Of a DNA stretch of 64,000 nucleotides, positions 27,056 to 35,844 are shown piece by piece. Under the pieces are notes generated by a model. That model was not told the origin of the DNA, did no database searches, and saw nothing but the letters and a program-made list of their open reading frames with translations. The stretch is from Centipeda felix (GTDB lineage: Bacteria; Bacillota; Negativicutes; Selenomonadales; Selenomonadaceae). The position numbers and the translations under genes were made by a program. Location of the stretch: positions 1-64,000 of the forward strand of contig NZ_LT891959.1 of NCBI RefSeq assembly GCF_900186465.1, given 5' to 3'. Position 1 is the first letter of the stretch, and each line of letters opens with the position of its first letter.

Positions 27056-27997
27056 ATGGCAGAGGTAAAGAAAATCGCAACCCGTGAGAGCTACGGCAAC
27101 GGATTGGTGGAGCTAGGAAAAGAACACGATAACGTCGTCGTGCTGGATGCGGATCTTGCCGGTGCAACCAAGACGGCAATCTTTAAGAAGGCATTCCCCG
27201 ATCGTCACTTTAACTGCGGTATTGCGGAGTGCAACCTGGTAGATGTCGGCGCAGGTCTGTCGACCATGGGACTCGTGCCGTTTGTCTCGACATTTGCCAT
27301 GTTTGCGGCGGGGCGTGCCTATGAGCAGGTGCGCAATACAATCGGATACCCTCATCTGAACGTTAAGATCTGTGCCACGCACGGCGGTATCTCCGTTGGC
27401 GAAGACGGTGCATCGCATCAGTGCTGTGAGGATTTTGCTCTCATGCGTACGATCCCCGGCATGACGGTCATGTGCCCTTCGGATGATGTGGAGGCGCGCA
27501 AAATGCTGCATGCTGCCTACGAGATGGATGGTCCTGTCTACATCCGCTTTGGCCGTGCAGCAACGCCGGTCTACCATGCAGAGGATTTTCCTTTTGTTGT
27601 TGGCAAGGGAGAGGTGCTGCAGGATGGCACGGATATCGCGGTCATTGCCACGGGGATTCTCGTGCCGGAGGCGATCGAGGCAGGAAAACGTCTTGCGGCC
27701 GAGGGCATCAGCACACGTGTGATCAACATGGCGACGATCAAGCCGCTCGATACAGAGATCGTTCTCCGTGCAGCGCGTGAATGCGGGAAGATTGTCACGG
27801 TAGAGGAACATAACATCATCGGCGGACTTGGCGAAGCGGTCTGCGCTACGCTTGCGGAAGGATGCCCCGTTCCTGTCCGCCGTGTCGGTGTCAATGATGC
27901 GTTCGGACACTCTGGCCCTGCGGCCGAGCTCCTGAAGGAGTTTGGTCTGACTGCAGACCATATTGCCGAGGCGGCACGCACGCTGGCGGAAAAATAA
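27056..27997 (+). CDS. transketolase, C-terminal subunit
   Basis: This is the pyrimidine-binding and C-terminal half that pairs with the preceding gene to form one active transketolase. The 313-residue protein has VVVLDADLAGATKT, the conserved glutamate in CGIAECNLVDVGAGL, and FVSTFAMFAAGRAYEQVR. It also has CATHGGISVGEDGASHQCCE and a transketolase C domain (IVTVEEHNIIGGLGEAV). ATG 27056 is favoured because GGAGG lies only 2 nt before the other candidate at 27050. The fold also fits 1-deoxyxylulose synthase halves, but the gene pair matches split transketolase better. Confidence 0.94.
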   Translation: MAEVKKIATRESYGNGLVELGKEHDNVVVLDADLAGATKTAIFKKAFPDRHFNCGIAECNLVDVGAGLSTMGLVPFVSTFAMFAAGRAYEQVRNTIGYPHLNVKICATHGGISVGEDGASHQCCEDFALMRTIPGMTVMCPSDDVEARKMLHAAYEMDGPVYIRFGRAATPVYHAEDFPFVVGKGEVLQDGTDIAVIATGILVPEAIEAGKRLAAEGISTRVINMATIKPLDTEIVLRAARECGKIVTVEEHNIIGGLGEAVCATLAEGCPVPVRRVGVNDAFGHSGPAAELLKEFGLTADHIAEAARTLAEK

Positions 27998-28008
27998 TAT
28001 CCATGCAG

Positions 28009-28045
28009 AAGATGTTCTCTTTCATTGGAGAACATCTTTTGTTTT
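28009..28045 (+). terminator. terminator after transketolase genes
   Basis: AAGATGTTCTC (28009-28019) pairs with GAGAACATCTT (28028-28038), followed by TTGTTTTA. Confidence 0.82.
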
Positions 28046-28062
28046 ATCCGTGCTTTCCTAGA

Positions 28063-28091
28063 TTGCGCGATATTCCTTTTTCCCTTATAAT
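28063..28091 (+). promoter_or_regulatory. promoter of the HAD gene
   Basis: TTGCGC at 28063-28068 and a perfect TATAAT at 28086-28091 are 17 bp apart. Confidence 0.65.
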
Positions 28092-28131
28092 AGGAATAAG
28101 AGTCATAAGAGTTATATGAAATGAGGATGTT

Positions 28132-28845
28132 ATGAGAACACAGGGCGTAGTGTTTGACGTTGATGACACGCTGTATGATATGGCTCAGCCATTCTATGCT
28201 GCATTACGAAGGCTCTATGGAGAGCGCAGTGAGTTCGACTTGCCATCTCTCTTTCTATCCTTTCGCCGCCATAGCGATGAGCGGTTTGAGGAGTCACAAA
28301 CAGGGAAAATCAGTATGGAGCAATTCTATATTTATCGCATCCAAAAAACGCTAGAAGAAGCTGACGTTCAGACGACGGATGCGCAGGCGTTGGCCTTTCA
28401 GCGCGTCTATATGGGGCTCCAGTATCAGATTCGGCTCTCGCCGATGATGATCCGTATGTTCAACGAGCTTCGTCCGCGCGCCAAACTCGGTGTGATTACC
28501 AATGGCGAATCTGCACACCAGAGAAAAAAGATAGCCTCCCTCGGTCTCTCAAAATGGATACCGGAAGAGACGATGATCGTATCAGGTGACCACAAGTTTC
28601 GTAAACCAGACCCCCGCATTTTCCAACTGATGGAGGAACGTATGGATCTGGATAAAGCAGGGCTTCTCTATGTCGGTGATGCGTTTGAGATGGATGTGAA
28701 AGGTGCGATAGAGGCAGGCTGGAGTGCTGTTTGGTACAATCGTCGTGATCGTGCCGTGCCGACGGATGCTGCGGGTCTGTCATTCACCGAGGTTTCGTCC
28801 GAGGATAAATTGCTTTCGGTCGTTGTGAAAGCCGTGCGCGGATGA
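28132..28845 (+). CDS. HAD-superfamily phosphohydrolase
   Basis: The 237-residue protein is a haloacid dehalogenase-type hydrolase. Motif I is FDVDDTLYD with the nucleophile Asp near residue 9. A helical cap lies at about residues 20-90, motif II is VITNGESAHQ, motif III is KFRKPDPRIF and motif IV is YVGDAFEMDVKGAIEAG. Members of this type dephosphorylate small metabolites, often nucleotides or sugar phosphates, but the substrate cannot be read from sequence. It is a single gene with its own promoter. A solo repeat end follows its stop. Confidence 0.9.
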   Translation: MRTQGVVFDVDDTLYDMAQPFYAALRRLYGERSEFDLPSLFLSFRRHSDERFEESQTGKISMEQFYIYRIQKTLEEADVQTTDAQALAFQRVYMGLQYQIRLSPMMIRMFNELRPRAKLGVITNGESAHQRKKIASLGLSKWIPEETMIVSGDHKFRKPDPRIFQLMEERMDLDKAGLLYVGDAFEMDVKGAIEAGWSAVWYNRRDRAVPTDAAGLSFTEVSSEDKLLSVVVKAVRG

Positions 28846-28856
28846 TTTGAACAGCA

Positions 28857-28871
28857 TTTATCAGTGATTCC
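28857..28871. repeat. solo end of the structured repeat
   Basis: TTTATCAGTGATTCC is identical over all 15 nt to the right end of the element at 15798-15812. No matching left end is nearby. It lies 12 bp after the HAD gene stop. Confidence 0.6.
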
Positions 28872-28890
28872 TGAAACCTGAAATAACATA

Positions 28891-28922
28891 AAAATAGCTC
28901 ATCCTTATGGATGAGCTATTTT
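28891..28922. terminator. bidirectional terminator between HAD gene and fba
   Basis: AAAATAGCTCATCC, loop TTAT, GGATGAGCTATTTT. It has T-runs on both strands and serves both convergent genes. Confidence 0.85.
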
Positions 28923-28942
28923 GTACTGCTTAAGTCGCAGAA

Positions 28943-29941
28943 TTACTTATTCTGGTCGATGAGAGCCTGAACTTCGGGTGCCTTTCCATCCGAGCCGAGG
29001 ACTTCCTTGATCTTGTGAGCAACGAGCTCCTTGATGTAGTTACGACCATCGGACAGGTACTGACGCGGGTCGAAGTGCGACGGCTCCTTCTTGAAGTGCT
29101 CGCGGATGCCTGCCGTCATCGCAAGACGCAGATCAGAATCGATGTTGATCTTGCAGACAGCCGACTTTGCGGCACGGCGGAGCTGATCCTCGGGAATGCC
29201 GACCGCATCCGGCATGTGGCCACCGTTCTCGTTGATGATCTTGACGTACTTCGGAATAACAGAGGATGCACCATGGAGCACGATGGGGAACCCGGGGATG
29301 CGCGTCTCGATATCCGCAAGGATGTCGAAACGGAGCGGCGGCGGGACAAGAACGCCATCCGCATTGCGCGTGCACTGATCCGGCGTGAACTTAAATGCGC
29401 CGTGCGAGGTGCCGATCGCGATGGCGAGGGAGTCAACGCCCGTCTTCTCGACGAAGTCCTGGACTTCCTCCGGCTTCGTGTAGGACGCATTTTCTGCCGA
29501 GACGTTGACATCGTCTTCGATCCCTGCCAGCTGACCAAGCTCCGCCTCGACAACAACGCCGTGCGCATGTGCATACTCGGCAACGCGCTTAGCAAGTGCC
29601 ACGTTTTCTGTGTAGGGGAGATGCGAGCCGTCGATCATGACGGAGGTGAAACCGCCATCGATGCACGCCTTGCAGATGTCAAAATCTGCGCCGTGATCGA
29701 GGTGAAGCGCAATGGGAATATCGTTGATTTCGAGTGCTGCCTTGACGAGATGAACAAGGTACTCATGACGGGCATACTTGCGTGCACCTGCGGAGACCTG
29801 CAGAATCAGCGGAGACTTTAACTCTCCGGCGGCATCCGTAATCCCCTGGACAATCTCCATGTTGTTGACGTTGAAAGCGCCGATGGCATATCCGCCGTCG
29901 TAGGCTTTCTTAAACATTTCTTTTGTTCCGACGAGTGGCAT
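28943..29941 (-). CDS. fba: fructose-bisphosphate aldolase, class II
   Basis: Fba reversibly splits fructose 1,6-bisphosphate in glycolysis and gluconeogenesis with a zinc ion. The 332-residue protein shows AIGAFNVNNMEIVQGITDAA and the first zinc histidine in ALHLDHGADFDICKACIDGG. It also has TSVMIDGSHLPYTENV, the glycine-rich IAIGTSHGAFKFT, and IVLHGASSVIPKY. It is about 20-25 residues longer than short class II forms, with extra sequence near the C-terminus. ATG 29941 follows AGGGGG at 8 bp; the frame is open further upstream but lacks family sequence there. Confidence 0.95.
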   Translation of the reverse strand: MPLVGTKEMFKKAYDGGYAIGAFNVNNMEIVQGITDAAGELKSPLILQVSAGARKYARHEYLVHLVKAALEINDIPIALHLDHGADFDICKACIDGGFTSVMIDGSHLPYTENVALAKRVAEYAHAHGVVVEAELGQLAGIEDDVNVSAENASYTKPEEVQDFVEKTGVDSLAIAIGTSHGAFKFTPDQCTRNADGVLVPPPLRFDILADIETRIPGFPIVLHGASSVIPKYVKIINENGGHMPDAVGIPEDQLRRAAKSAVCKINIDSDLRLAMTAGIREHFKKEPSHFDPRQYLSDGRNYIKELVAHKIKEVLGSDGKAPEVQALIDQNK

Positions 29942-29987
29942 GTGATTACCCCCTAAACAGATTAACAATGATTCATCGAATGTCTTA

Positions 29988-30016
29988 ATTATAGCATAGA
30001 TTATTGAGTGAAGATA
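29988..30016 (-). promoter_or_regulatory. promoter of fba
   Basis: On the minus strand TATAAT covers 29993-29988 with an extended TGC before it. The -35 box (TATCTT, 30016-30011) is weak, which is common with an extended -10. Confidence 0.55.
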
Positions 30017-30023
30017 CCGCTTT

Positions 30024-30052
30024 TTGAAATTTCCCATCGGTTCTGCTATAAT
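30024..30052 (+). promoter_or_regulatory. promoter of smc
   Basis: TTGAAA at 30024-30029 and TATAAT at 30047-30052 are 17 bp apart with an extended TGC. It is divergent from the fba promoter only about 10 bp away, so the two -35 boxes nearly touch. Confidence 0.75.
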
Positions 30053-30085
30053 GGGAACACTAATCGGTAAAGGCGGGTGCATCGC

Positions 30086-33000
30086 GTGCAGTTAAAGCGC
30101 TTGGAGGCTTATGGATTCAAGTCATTCGCCGAGCGAATTGTCGTCCAGTTTGATCAGGGAATCACAGCGGTTGTGGGTCCGAATGGCAGTGGAAAAAGCA
30201 ATATTACCGACGCAGTGCGCTGGGTTCTGGGGGAACAGAATATCCGTATGCTGCGTGGGCTGCGTGCCGAGGACATCATCTTTGCCGGCTCTTCTGCACG
30301 GCGTGCGTTGAGTGTGGCAGAGGTAATTCTTGTATTTGACAATACGGATAAGACGCTGCCCATTGACTACGAGGAGGTTGTGGTCAAGCGCCGACTGTAT
30401 CGCAATGGGGACAGTGAAATATACCTGAATGACTCCCGCTGTCGTATCAAGGATATATATCAGTTGTTTGCCGACACAGGGATTGGACACGATGGTATGA
30501 GCATCATCGGACAGAATCGCCTGAACGATATCCTTGACAGCCGTCCGGAAGATCGGCGCGTTTTTTTCGAGGAAACTGCGGGGATCACAAAATACCGCAC
30601 GCGCAAACAGGAGGCACTCCGCAAGCTGCGTGACAATGATGCTGACCTCGTGCGCTTGAGTGACATTATGCACGCGCAGGCCACAGAGCTTCAGCCGTTG
30701 TCCCAACAGGCGGAAAAGACCAAACAGTTCCGTGGACTGGATTCAGAGCGACGGAGCTACCAGCTGACTGCCCTTGTCCACCAGCACGAAAGCCTGCAAA
30801 AAGAGCAAGAATCCGCTGATCGAGATCTGCATGTGCACGAAGAGGCAGAGATACGTGCGATGCAGGAGAGGAAAGAAAAAGAAGATCAGAAGACTGCACT
30901 CGAAGAGAAAATGGCTGCCATTGATCTCCGTATGGGAGAACAGGAGCAAAAGAGTACAGAGCTTCAATCTAAGCTGGATCATTTAACCAGAGAAGCTGCT
31001 CTCCTGGAAGGGCGCCGGGATGAAGGAGAGAAACGAAAAGCATATATTGAGCAACAACGCCAGTCTGCCGAAGTTAAGATTCAGACGACACTACAGGAAA
31101 TTGCTCAGATTGATGCTCTCCTCGTACGGAAAAGAGAGGAATGTACCGGAAAAGAACATGCGCTGCATGAGGCATGTGCTGAACTTGAACGCGTGCAGGC
31201 TCTCGTGCATACAGAGGAAAAGGAACAGGAGCGTAATGCGCATGCACGGCACGCCGTGCAGCGTGTGTTGGCACGCCTGCGTGAAAAACTTGCTGCCGTA
31301 TCGGGGGCGCATCAAGACAGCGACCATGCGGCATCGGCACAGGAGGAGCTTGCCCGAAGAAGGTCACTTTTGATAGAGACACAGTCTGAAATTACAGCAG
31401 CAGAGGATGCGGCCCGCCGTATCGAAGAAGAATTGTGCGGGGTGAAAGAAAAATGCAGCCGCATCCAACAAGAGATGGAAGAACTTCGCCGCGCACAGGA
31501 GAATGATGAACGGCAGATCAGACAGACTGAGGGCGAGATGCTCCGTGCACAGCAGAGTCTGGAGTTTCTTCGGCGTATGCAGGAGAGCTATGAGGGATTT
31601 GGCAAGGACGTACAGATCGTCCTCCGTGCCCAGGAGCCGTGGCGAAGCCACGTGGCGGGAACCGTCGCCGATCTCATACGTATTCCGCAGCGCTTCCTTG
31701 CGGCAATGGAGGCAGCGCTCGGTGGGAGTGTGCGCAATATTGTCACCGAAGATGCACAGACGGCAAAGGAAGCGATCGGCTATCTGAAACGGAATCATGG
31801 CGGACGCGTCACCTTTCTCCCACTGACGACGATTACGGTGCGCCCTCCACGGGATATAGATACCAAGCAGCATAAAGGCATTATCGGCTGGGCGAATACA
31901 CTTGTTCAGGCGGATGGACGATTCCAGAGGGTCGTGGATCATCTCCTTGGACAGACACTGGTGATGGAAACCCTTGACGATGCTCTTGTGACAGCGAAGA
32001 AGGAAGGATATCGTCTTCGCATCGTCACACTTACCGGAGAGTTGCTGAATCCCGGCGGGTCACTTTCGGGTGGAGGGCGAAGGAAACAGCAGACAATGCT
32101 GCTCAATCGCCATGCGGAGATCGAGACAACTGAGGCGAATCTTGCAGCGAAAAGCAAACTATGCGGCGAATATCGTGCTGCACGAGAAGCGCATCAGAAT
32201 GCGTGGCAAATAAAAGATCGTGACGTTCAGCGTTGTACGAAGCGAATCGAGCAACTGTCGGGTGAACTATTAAAAAACAATGGAAATCGTGAACTGCTGC
32301 AGGCGCGCGCACTGGATCATGCAGAGGCCGTTCAAAAGATGGAGCATGCTGAGCAGGAACGTGCCATATACTCCGCACAGCTCGCCAAGAAACGTGTGCA
32401 GTTGGAGCGTCATATTGCGCAGTGTGAGGCACATGAGTCTCGCTTTATCCATGAACAGGAGAAGCTGAATCAGGCTGGCAGGGAGTACGGTGCTGCATTA
32501 AAAAAGACAGCGGACGCCATCCATGCACTCGAAGTGGAGCTTGCCTCACTTCGAACCTCCATTGATACGGAGGAAATGCATCGTAAGTCCCGCGTATTGG
32601 AAGAGCAGGATGCCCGTAAGACACAAAGTGATATTACTGCCCAAGAGAAACAGCTGTCTGAGGAACTGACAGAGGGGACAGCGCGGATCGCATCGCTCTC
32701 AGAGGAGATATCTGCACAGGAGAAACTCCTTCGTGAGAGCAGGAAAAACAGCAGTGATCTCCGGGATGCACGTCTTGCCCACGAAGCAGACGTGCGCATT
32801 TTGGATGAGGCACTGAAGAAATGTCTCTTAAATTTGGAAGAGATCCGCTCCAAACGGCATGAGTGCGATAAGCTCGTGGAACGGATTCAGCTGCGCATGG
32901 AGGACTGTCGTGAGCGTTTACTGAGCGACTTTGGCCTCACGCCCGAATCAGCATCTGTCCAGGCAAAGCATGCAGAGCCGCAGGTAGTCAGCGCCTATCT

Positions 33001-33646
33001 GCACGAACTCGAATCCGCCATCCAATCGCTTGGCACAGTCAATCCGAATGCCATAGAGGAGTACGAAGAAAAGAAAGCGCGATACGAGGAAGAAGAACGT
33101 CAAGTAGAGGATCTGAAGTCGGCCAAACAGGATATCGAGCAGATCATTCAAAAGATAGACCAGGATATGACCCGGACATTCCGCGAAGCGTTCCGTCAGA
33201 TTCAGGAGTATTTCAACAAGATATTTGTGCGGCTCTTTGGCGGAGGAATCGCAGAATTGCGGCTGACGGACAAGGAAGATATTCTGAACAGCGGTGTTGA
33301 GATTCTCGTTACTCTGCCGGATAAGAAACGGCAGAATCTGTCTGCTCTATCTGGTGGTGAGCGTGCACTCACGGTGATCGCCTTGTTGTTTTCCTTTCTT
33401 CGCTATCGGCCGTCTCCATTTTCTATTCTCGACGAGATCGATGCGCCGCTGGATGAGGCAAATGTGTTGCGCTTCGGTGACTTCCTGCAGGAGTTTGCAA
33501 AACACACGCAGTTTATTGTGGTCACGCATCGAAAGGGAACCATGCGGGCAGCGGATACGATGTACGGCGTTACCGTGGAGGATGCCGGCGTCTCCAAGGT
33601 GCTGTCAATCCGCCTGAAGGATTATGAGGCAGAGCAGAGCGCCTAA
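30086..33646 (+). CDS. smc: chromosome condensation ATPase SMC
   Basis: SMC forms the ring-shaped condensin that compacts and separates chromosomes together with ScpA and ScpB, both encoded 6 kb downstream. The 1186-residue protein has the head start QLKRLEAYGFKSFAERI and the Walker A motif GPNGSGKSN. Two long coiled coils rich in Glu, Lys, Gln and Ala flank a hinge around residues 500-640 (VAGTVADLIRIPQRFLAAME). The C-terminal head has LSGGERALTVIALLFSF and Walker B ILDEIDAPLDEANV. GTG 30086 is preferred over GTG 30077 because it leaves proper spacing to AAGGCGG and matches the family N-terminus. Confidence 0.97.
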   Translation: MQLKRLEAYGFKSFAERIVVQFDQGITAVVGPNGSGKSNITDAVRWVLGEQNIRMLRGLRAEDIIFAGSSARRALSVAEVILVFDNTDKTLPIDYEEVVVKRRLYRNGDSEIYLNDSRCRIKDIYQLFADTGIGHDGMSIIGQNRLNDILDSRPEDRRVFFEETAGITKYRTRKQEALRKLRDNDADLVRLSDIMHAQATELQPLSQQAEKTKQFRGLDSERRSYQLTALVHQHESLQKEQESADRDLHVHEEAEIRAMQERKEKEDQKTALEEKMAAIDLRMGEQEQKSTELQSKLDHLTREAALLEGRRDEGEKRKAYIEQQRQSAEVKIQTTLQEIAQIDALLVRKREECTGKEHALHEACAELERVQALVHTEEKEQERNAHARHAVQRVLARLREKLAAVSGAHQDSDHAASAQEELARRRSLLIETQSEITAAEDAARRIEEELCGVKEKCSRIQQEMEELRRAQENDERQIRQTEGEMLRAQQSLEFLRRMQESYEGFGKDVQIVLRAQEPWRSHVAGTVADLIRIPQRFLAAMEAALGGSVRNIVTEDAQTAKEAIGYLKRNHGGRVTFLPLTTITVRPPRDIDTKQHKGIIGWANTLVQADGRFQRVVDHLLGQTLVMETLDDALVTAKKEGYRLRIVTLTGELLNPGGSLSGGGRRKQQTMLLNRHAEIETTEANLAAKSKLCGEYRAAREAHQNAWQIKDRDVQRCTKRIEQLSGELLKNNGNRELLQARALDHAEAVQKMEHAEQERAIYSAQLAKKRVQLERHIAQCEAHESRFIHEQEKLNQAGREYGAALKKTADAIHALEVELASLRTSIDTEEMHRKSRVLEEQDARKTQSDITAQEKQLSEELTEGTARIASLSEEISAQEKLLRESRKNSSDLRDARLAHEADVRILDEALKKCLLNLEEIRSKRHECDKLVERIQLRMEDCRERLLSDFGLTPESASVQAKHAEPQVVSAYLHELESAIQSLGTVNPNAIEEYEEKKARYEEEERQVEDLKSAKQDIEQIIQKIDQDMTRTFREAFRQIQEYFNKIFVRLFGGGIAELRLTDKEDILNSGVEILVTLPDKKRQNLSALSGGERALTVIALLFSFLRYRPSPFSILDEIDAPLDEANVLRFGDFLQEFAKHTQFIVVTHRKGTMRAADTMYGVTVEDAGVSKVLSIRLKDYEAEQSA

Positions 33647-33675
33647 TCAGTGCTTCCTCAGAGAAAGGAGTTGTC

Positions 33676-34608
33676 GTGGGATTCTTTGATCGCCTGAAAA
33701 AAGGCTTAACGAAGACGCGGGAGAATTTTACCCATAGCATTGAACGCTTGATTATTGGCTATGCTGATATTGATGACGATCTCATCGATGAGCTGGAAGA
33801 AACCCTTTTGATGGCCGATGTAGGCGTCAAGACGACGGAGATGCTGATTGCATCTGTACGAAAGGGGATCAGAAATAAGGAAATTCAGACGCCGGATGAC
33901 TTGATTCCTTTTCTGGAAAAAGAAATTGTTCGCATCTTGGATCGTGGAGAGAGTGATACGCCCATGGCGGATCAACCTCCAACGGTGATCTTGGTGGTTG
34001 GGACAAATGGTGTCGGCAAGACGACGACCATCGGGAAGTTGAGTGCCTACTATCGTCATCAGGGCAAAAGTGTTTTGCTGGCGGCGGCAGATACGTTTCG
34101 CGCGGCCGCCATCGAGCAGCTTGAGGTCTGGGGCAAGCGAGCGGATGTTCAGGTCATTAAACACGGCGAAGGATCGGATCCCGCCGCCGTTGTCTTTGAT
34201 GCGCTTCAGGCGGCAAAGGCACGCAGAACGGAGCTTGTCATCGTGGATACGGCGGGGCGCCTTCAGACAAAGTCCAATCTCATGCAGGAACTGGAGAAGA
34301 TCTACCGTGTGATCGGACGCGAGGTCCCGGGGGCTCCCCATGAGACACTGCTTGTTCTCGATGCAGGGACGGGGCAGAACGCGATTAGCCAGGCAGAATT
34401 GTTTTCACAGGTAGCCCCTGTCACCGGTGTCGTCCTCACCAAGCTGGACGGAACGGCGAAGGGCGGCGTCACGATCGGCATCACAGCGCAGCTCGACATT
34501 CCCATCAAGTGGATTGGCGTAGGCGAGGGCATTGACGACTTACGTCCCTTCCATGCGGAGGATTTCGTCAACGCACTGTTTGCCAAACGCGAAGATGCAG
34601 AAGCATAA
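33676..34608 (+). CDS. ftsY: signal recognition particle receptor FtsY
   Basis: FtsY is the GTPase receptor that brings SRP-bound ribosomes to the membrane. The 310-residue protein has only a short basic N-terminus (GFFDRLKKGLTKTRENF), as in Gram-positive forms lacking the acidic A domain. An N domain follows, and then the G domain with GTNGVGKTTTIGKLSAYY, the DTFRAAAIEQLEVW motif, VIVDTAGRLQTKSNLM, TKLDGTAKGG and a C-terminal GIDDLRPFHAEDFV. GTG 33676 follows GAAAGGAG. It lies 29 bp after smc, a common pairing. Confidence 0.97.
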   Translation: MGFFDRLKKGLTKTRENFTHSIERLIIGYADIDDDLIDELEETLLMADVGVKTTEMLIASVRKGIRNKEIQTPDDLIPFLEKEIVRILDRGESDTPMADQPPTVILVVGTNGVGKTTTIGKLSAYYRHQGKSVLLAAADTFRAAAIEQLEVWGKRADVQVIKHGEGSDPAAVVFDALQAAKARRTELVIVDTAGRLQTKSNLMQELEKIYRVIGREVPGAPHETLLVLDAGTGQNAISQAELFSQVAPVTGVVLTKLDGTAKGGVTIGITAQLDIPIKWIGVGEGIDDLRPFHAEDFVNALFAKREDAEA

Positions 34609-34645
34609 TAGAGACAGGTATCTGTAACGAAAGAAGGGATCGTCG

Positions 34646-35197
34646 ATGGATGAAGATCTGATCGAACATACCGTTCGCAGCGAGGATATATTTGACGGCA
34701 CGCTGCTTCATGTGCGCCGCGACATAGTGCGTCTGCCGAACGGAAAAGAGGGGGTGCGCGAGTGGATTCGCCATCCGGGGGCTGCGGCCGTACTTCCGCT
34801 CCTCCCCGATGGAAATGTTATTCTCGTGCGGCAGTATCGCCACCCGATCGGCAAGGTTACCTTGGAAGTCCCTGCCGGAAAGCTTGATGCCGAAGGGGAA
34901 GATCCACTGCACTGTGCGCGGCGGGAGCTGTCGGAGGAGACGGGCTACACGGCGGAGCAGTACGATAAACTGACGACGATTGCAACCACCGTCGGCTTTT
35001 CGAATGAGTACATTCATCTGTACCTCGCACGTCAGCTTTCCTCCGGACGACAGCATACGGATGAAGATGAGTTTGTCAATGTGGTACAAATGCCGCTAAA
35101 AGAAGCACTGCATCTGGTCAATACAGGAGAAATCATCGATGCCAAAACCATCATCTCGCTGATGATGGCAGCGCCGCATTGTCCCATCGAGTCATAG
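34646..35197 (+). CDS. nudF: Nudix hydrolase, ADP-ribose pyrophosphatase type
   Basis: The 183-residue protein has a Nudix box with GKLDAEGEDPLHCARREL followed by SEETGY, the catalytic helix that binds magnesium. The upstream VPAGKL and the N-terminal strand-rich part (VRREIV-like, REWIRHPGAAAVLPLLPDG) are typical of ADP-ribose pyrophosphatases, which hydrolyse ADP-ribose to AMP and ribose 5-phosphate. The substrate call is from family resemblance. It follows ftsY by 37 bp and precedes a protease gene by 9 bp. Confidence 0.88.
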   Translation: MDEDLIEHTVRSEDIFDGTLLHVRRDIVRLPNGKEGVREWIRHPGAAAVLPLLPDGNVILVRQYRHPIGKVTLEVPAGKLDAEGEDPLHCARRELSEETGYTAEQYDKLTTIATTVGFSNEYIHLYLARQLSSGRQHTDEDEFVNVVQMPLKEALHLVNTGEIIDAKTIISLMMAAPHCPIES

Positions 35198-35206
35198 GAG
35201 ATATTG

Positions 35207-35836
35207 ATGTTCGGATTTGATTTACAGGAAATGCTGCTCGGCATTCCCGGGCTTGTCATTGCAATGACCTTTCACGAGTATGCGCATGCGCGTGCCGCCG
35301 TCTCTCTGGGGGACTTTACCCCGCGTCTCATGGGGCGGTTGACGTTGAACCCAACGGCCCATATCGACCCCATTGGTCTCCTGATGCTCTTCTTGGTACG
35401 ATTCGGATGGGCAAAGCCGGTCATGATCAATCCAAGCAATTTTCGTCAACCCAAACGTGACGATATCCTCGTATCACTCGCGGGGCCGATGATGAATTTG
35501 TTCCTCGGCTTTGTGGCTTTTTACGTTATGCTGCTGATCAATGCACACCGCCTTGATGTCTCGCAGATCACCTATACGATCATACAGATGATCTTTGTCT
35601 ACAACGTGAACTTCGCCATTTTCAATATGCTTCCTATTCCGCCGCTCGATGGCTCGCATATTCTCCGCAACCTGCTGCCGCCGGATCTTGCTTATCGTTA
35701 TCAGTCGATAGAACGATACAGTATTCTCATCTTGATCGTATTTATTGCCACACCGATTCTGAGCGTTGTACTGATGCCGCTTTTTCGATTGGTTTACGGA
35801 TTCTATAAAGTGCTTGGGTCGGCACTCCTATTTTAG
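35207..35836 (+). CDS. site-2 protease family membrane protein
   Basis: A 209-residue intramembrane metalloprotease of the short YwhC type. The zinc motif HEYAH lies at residues 23-27 in the first hydrophobic helix. The second motif is NMLPIPPLDGSHIL at about residues 140-153. It has no PDZ domain, unlike RseP. Five or six membrane segments are visible. Its natural substrate is unknown. ATG 35207 is preferred to TTG 35204 because AGGAG lies 6 bp upstream. Members of this type commonly sit just before scpA, as here. Confidence 0.92.
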   Translation: MFGFDLQEMLLGIPGLVIAMTFHEYAHARAAVSLGDFTPRLMGRLTLNPTAHIDPIGLLMLFLVRFGWAKPVMINPSNFRQPKRDDILVSLAGPMMNLFLGFVAFYVMLLINAHRLDVSQITYTIIQMIFVYNVNFAIFNMLPIPPLDGSHILRNLLPPDLAYRYQSIERYSILILIVFIATPILSVVLMPLFRLVYGFYKVLGSALLF

Positions 35837-35844
35837 GTTGTGTC

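Noticed and set aside
27056-27997. Reading the split transketolase as a split 1-deoxyxylulose-5-phosphate synthase
   Set aside because: Both belong to one superfamily, but the two-gene arrangement and the motifs AKSGHPGGSLS and CATHGGISVGEDG match split transketolase, and DXS is normally one chain.
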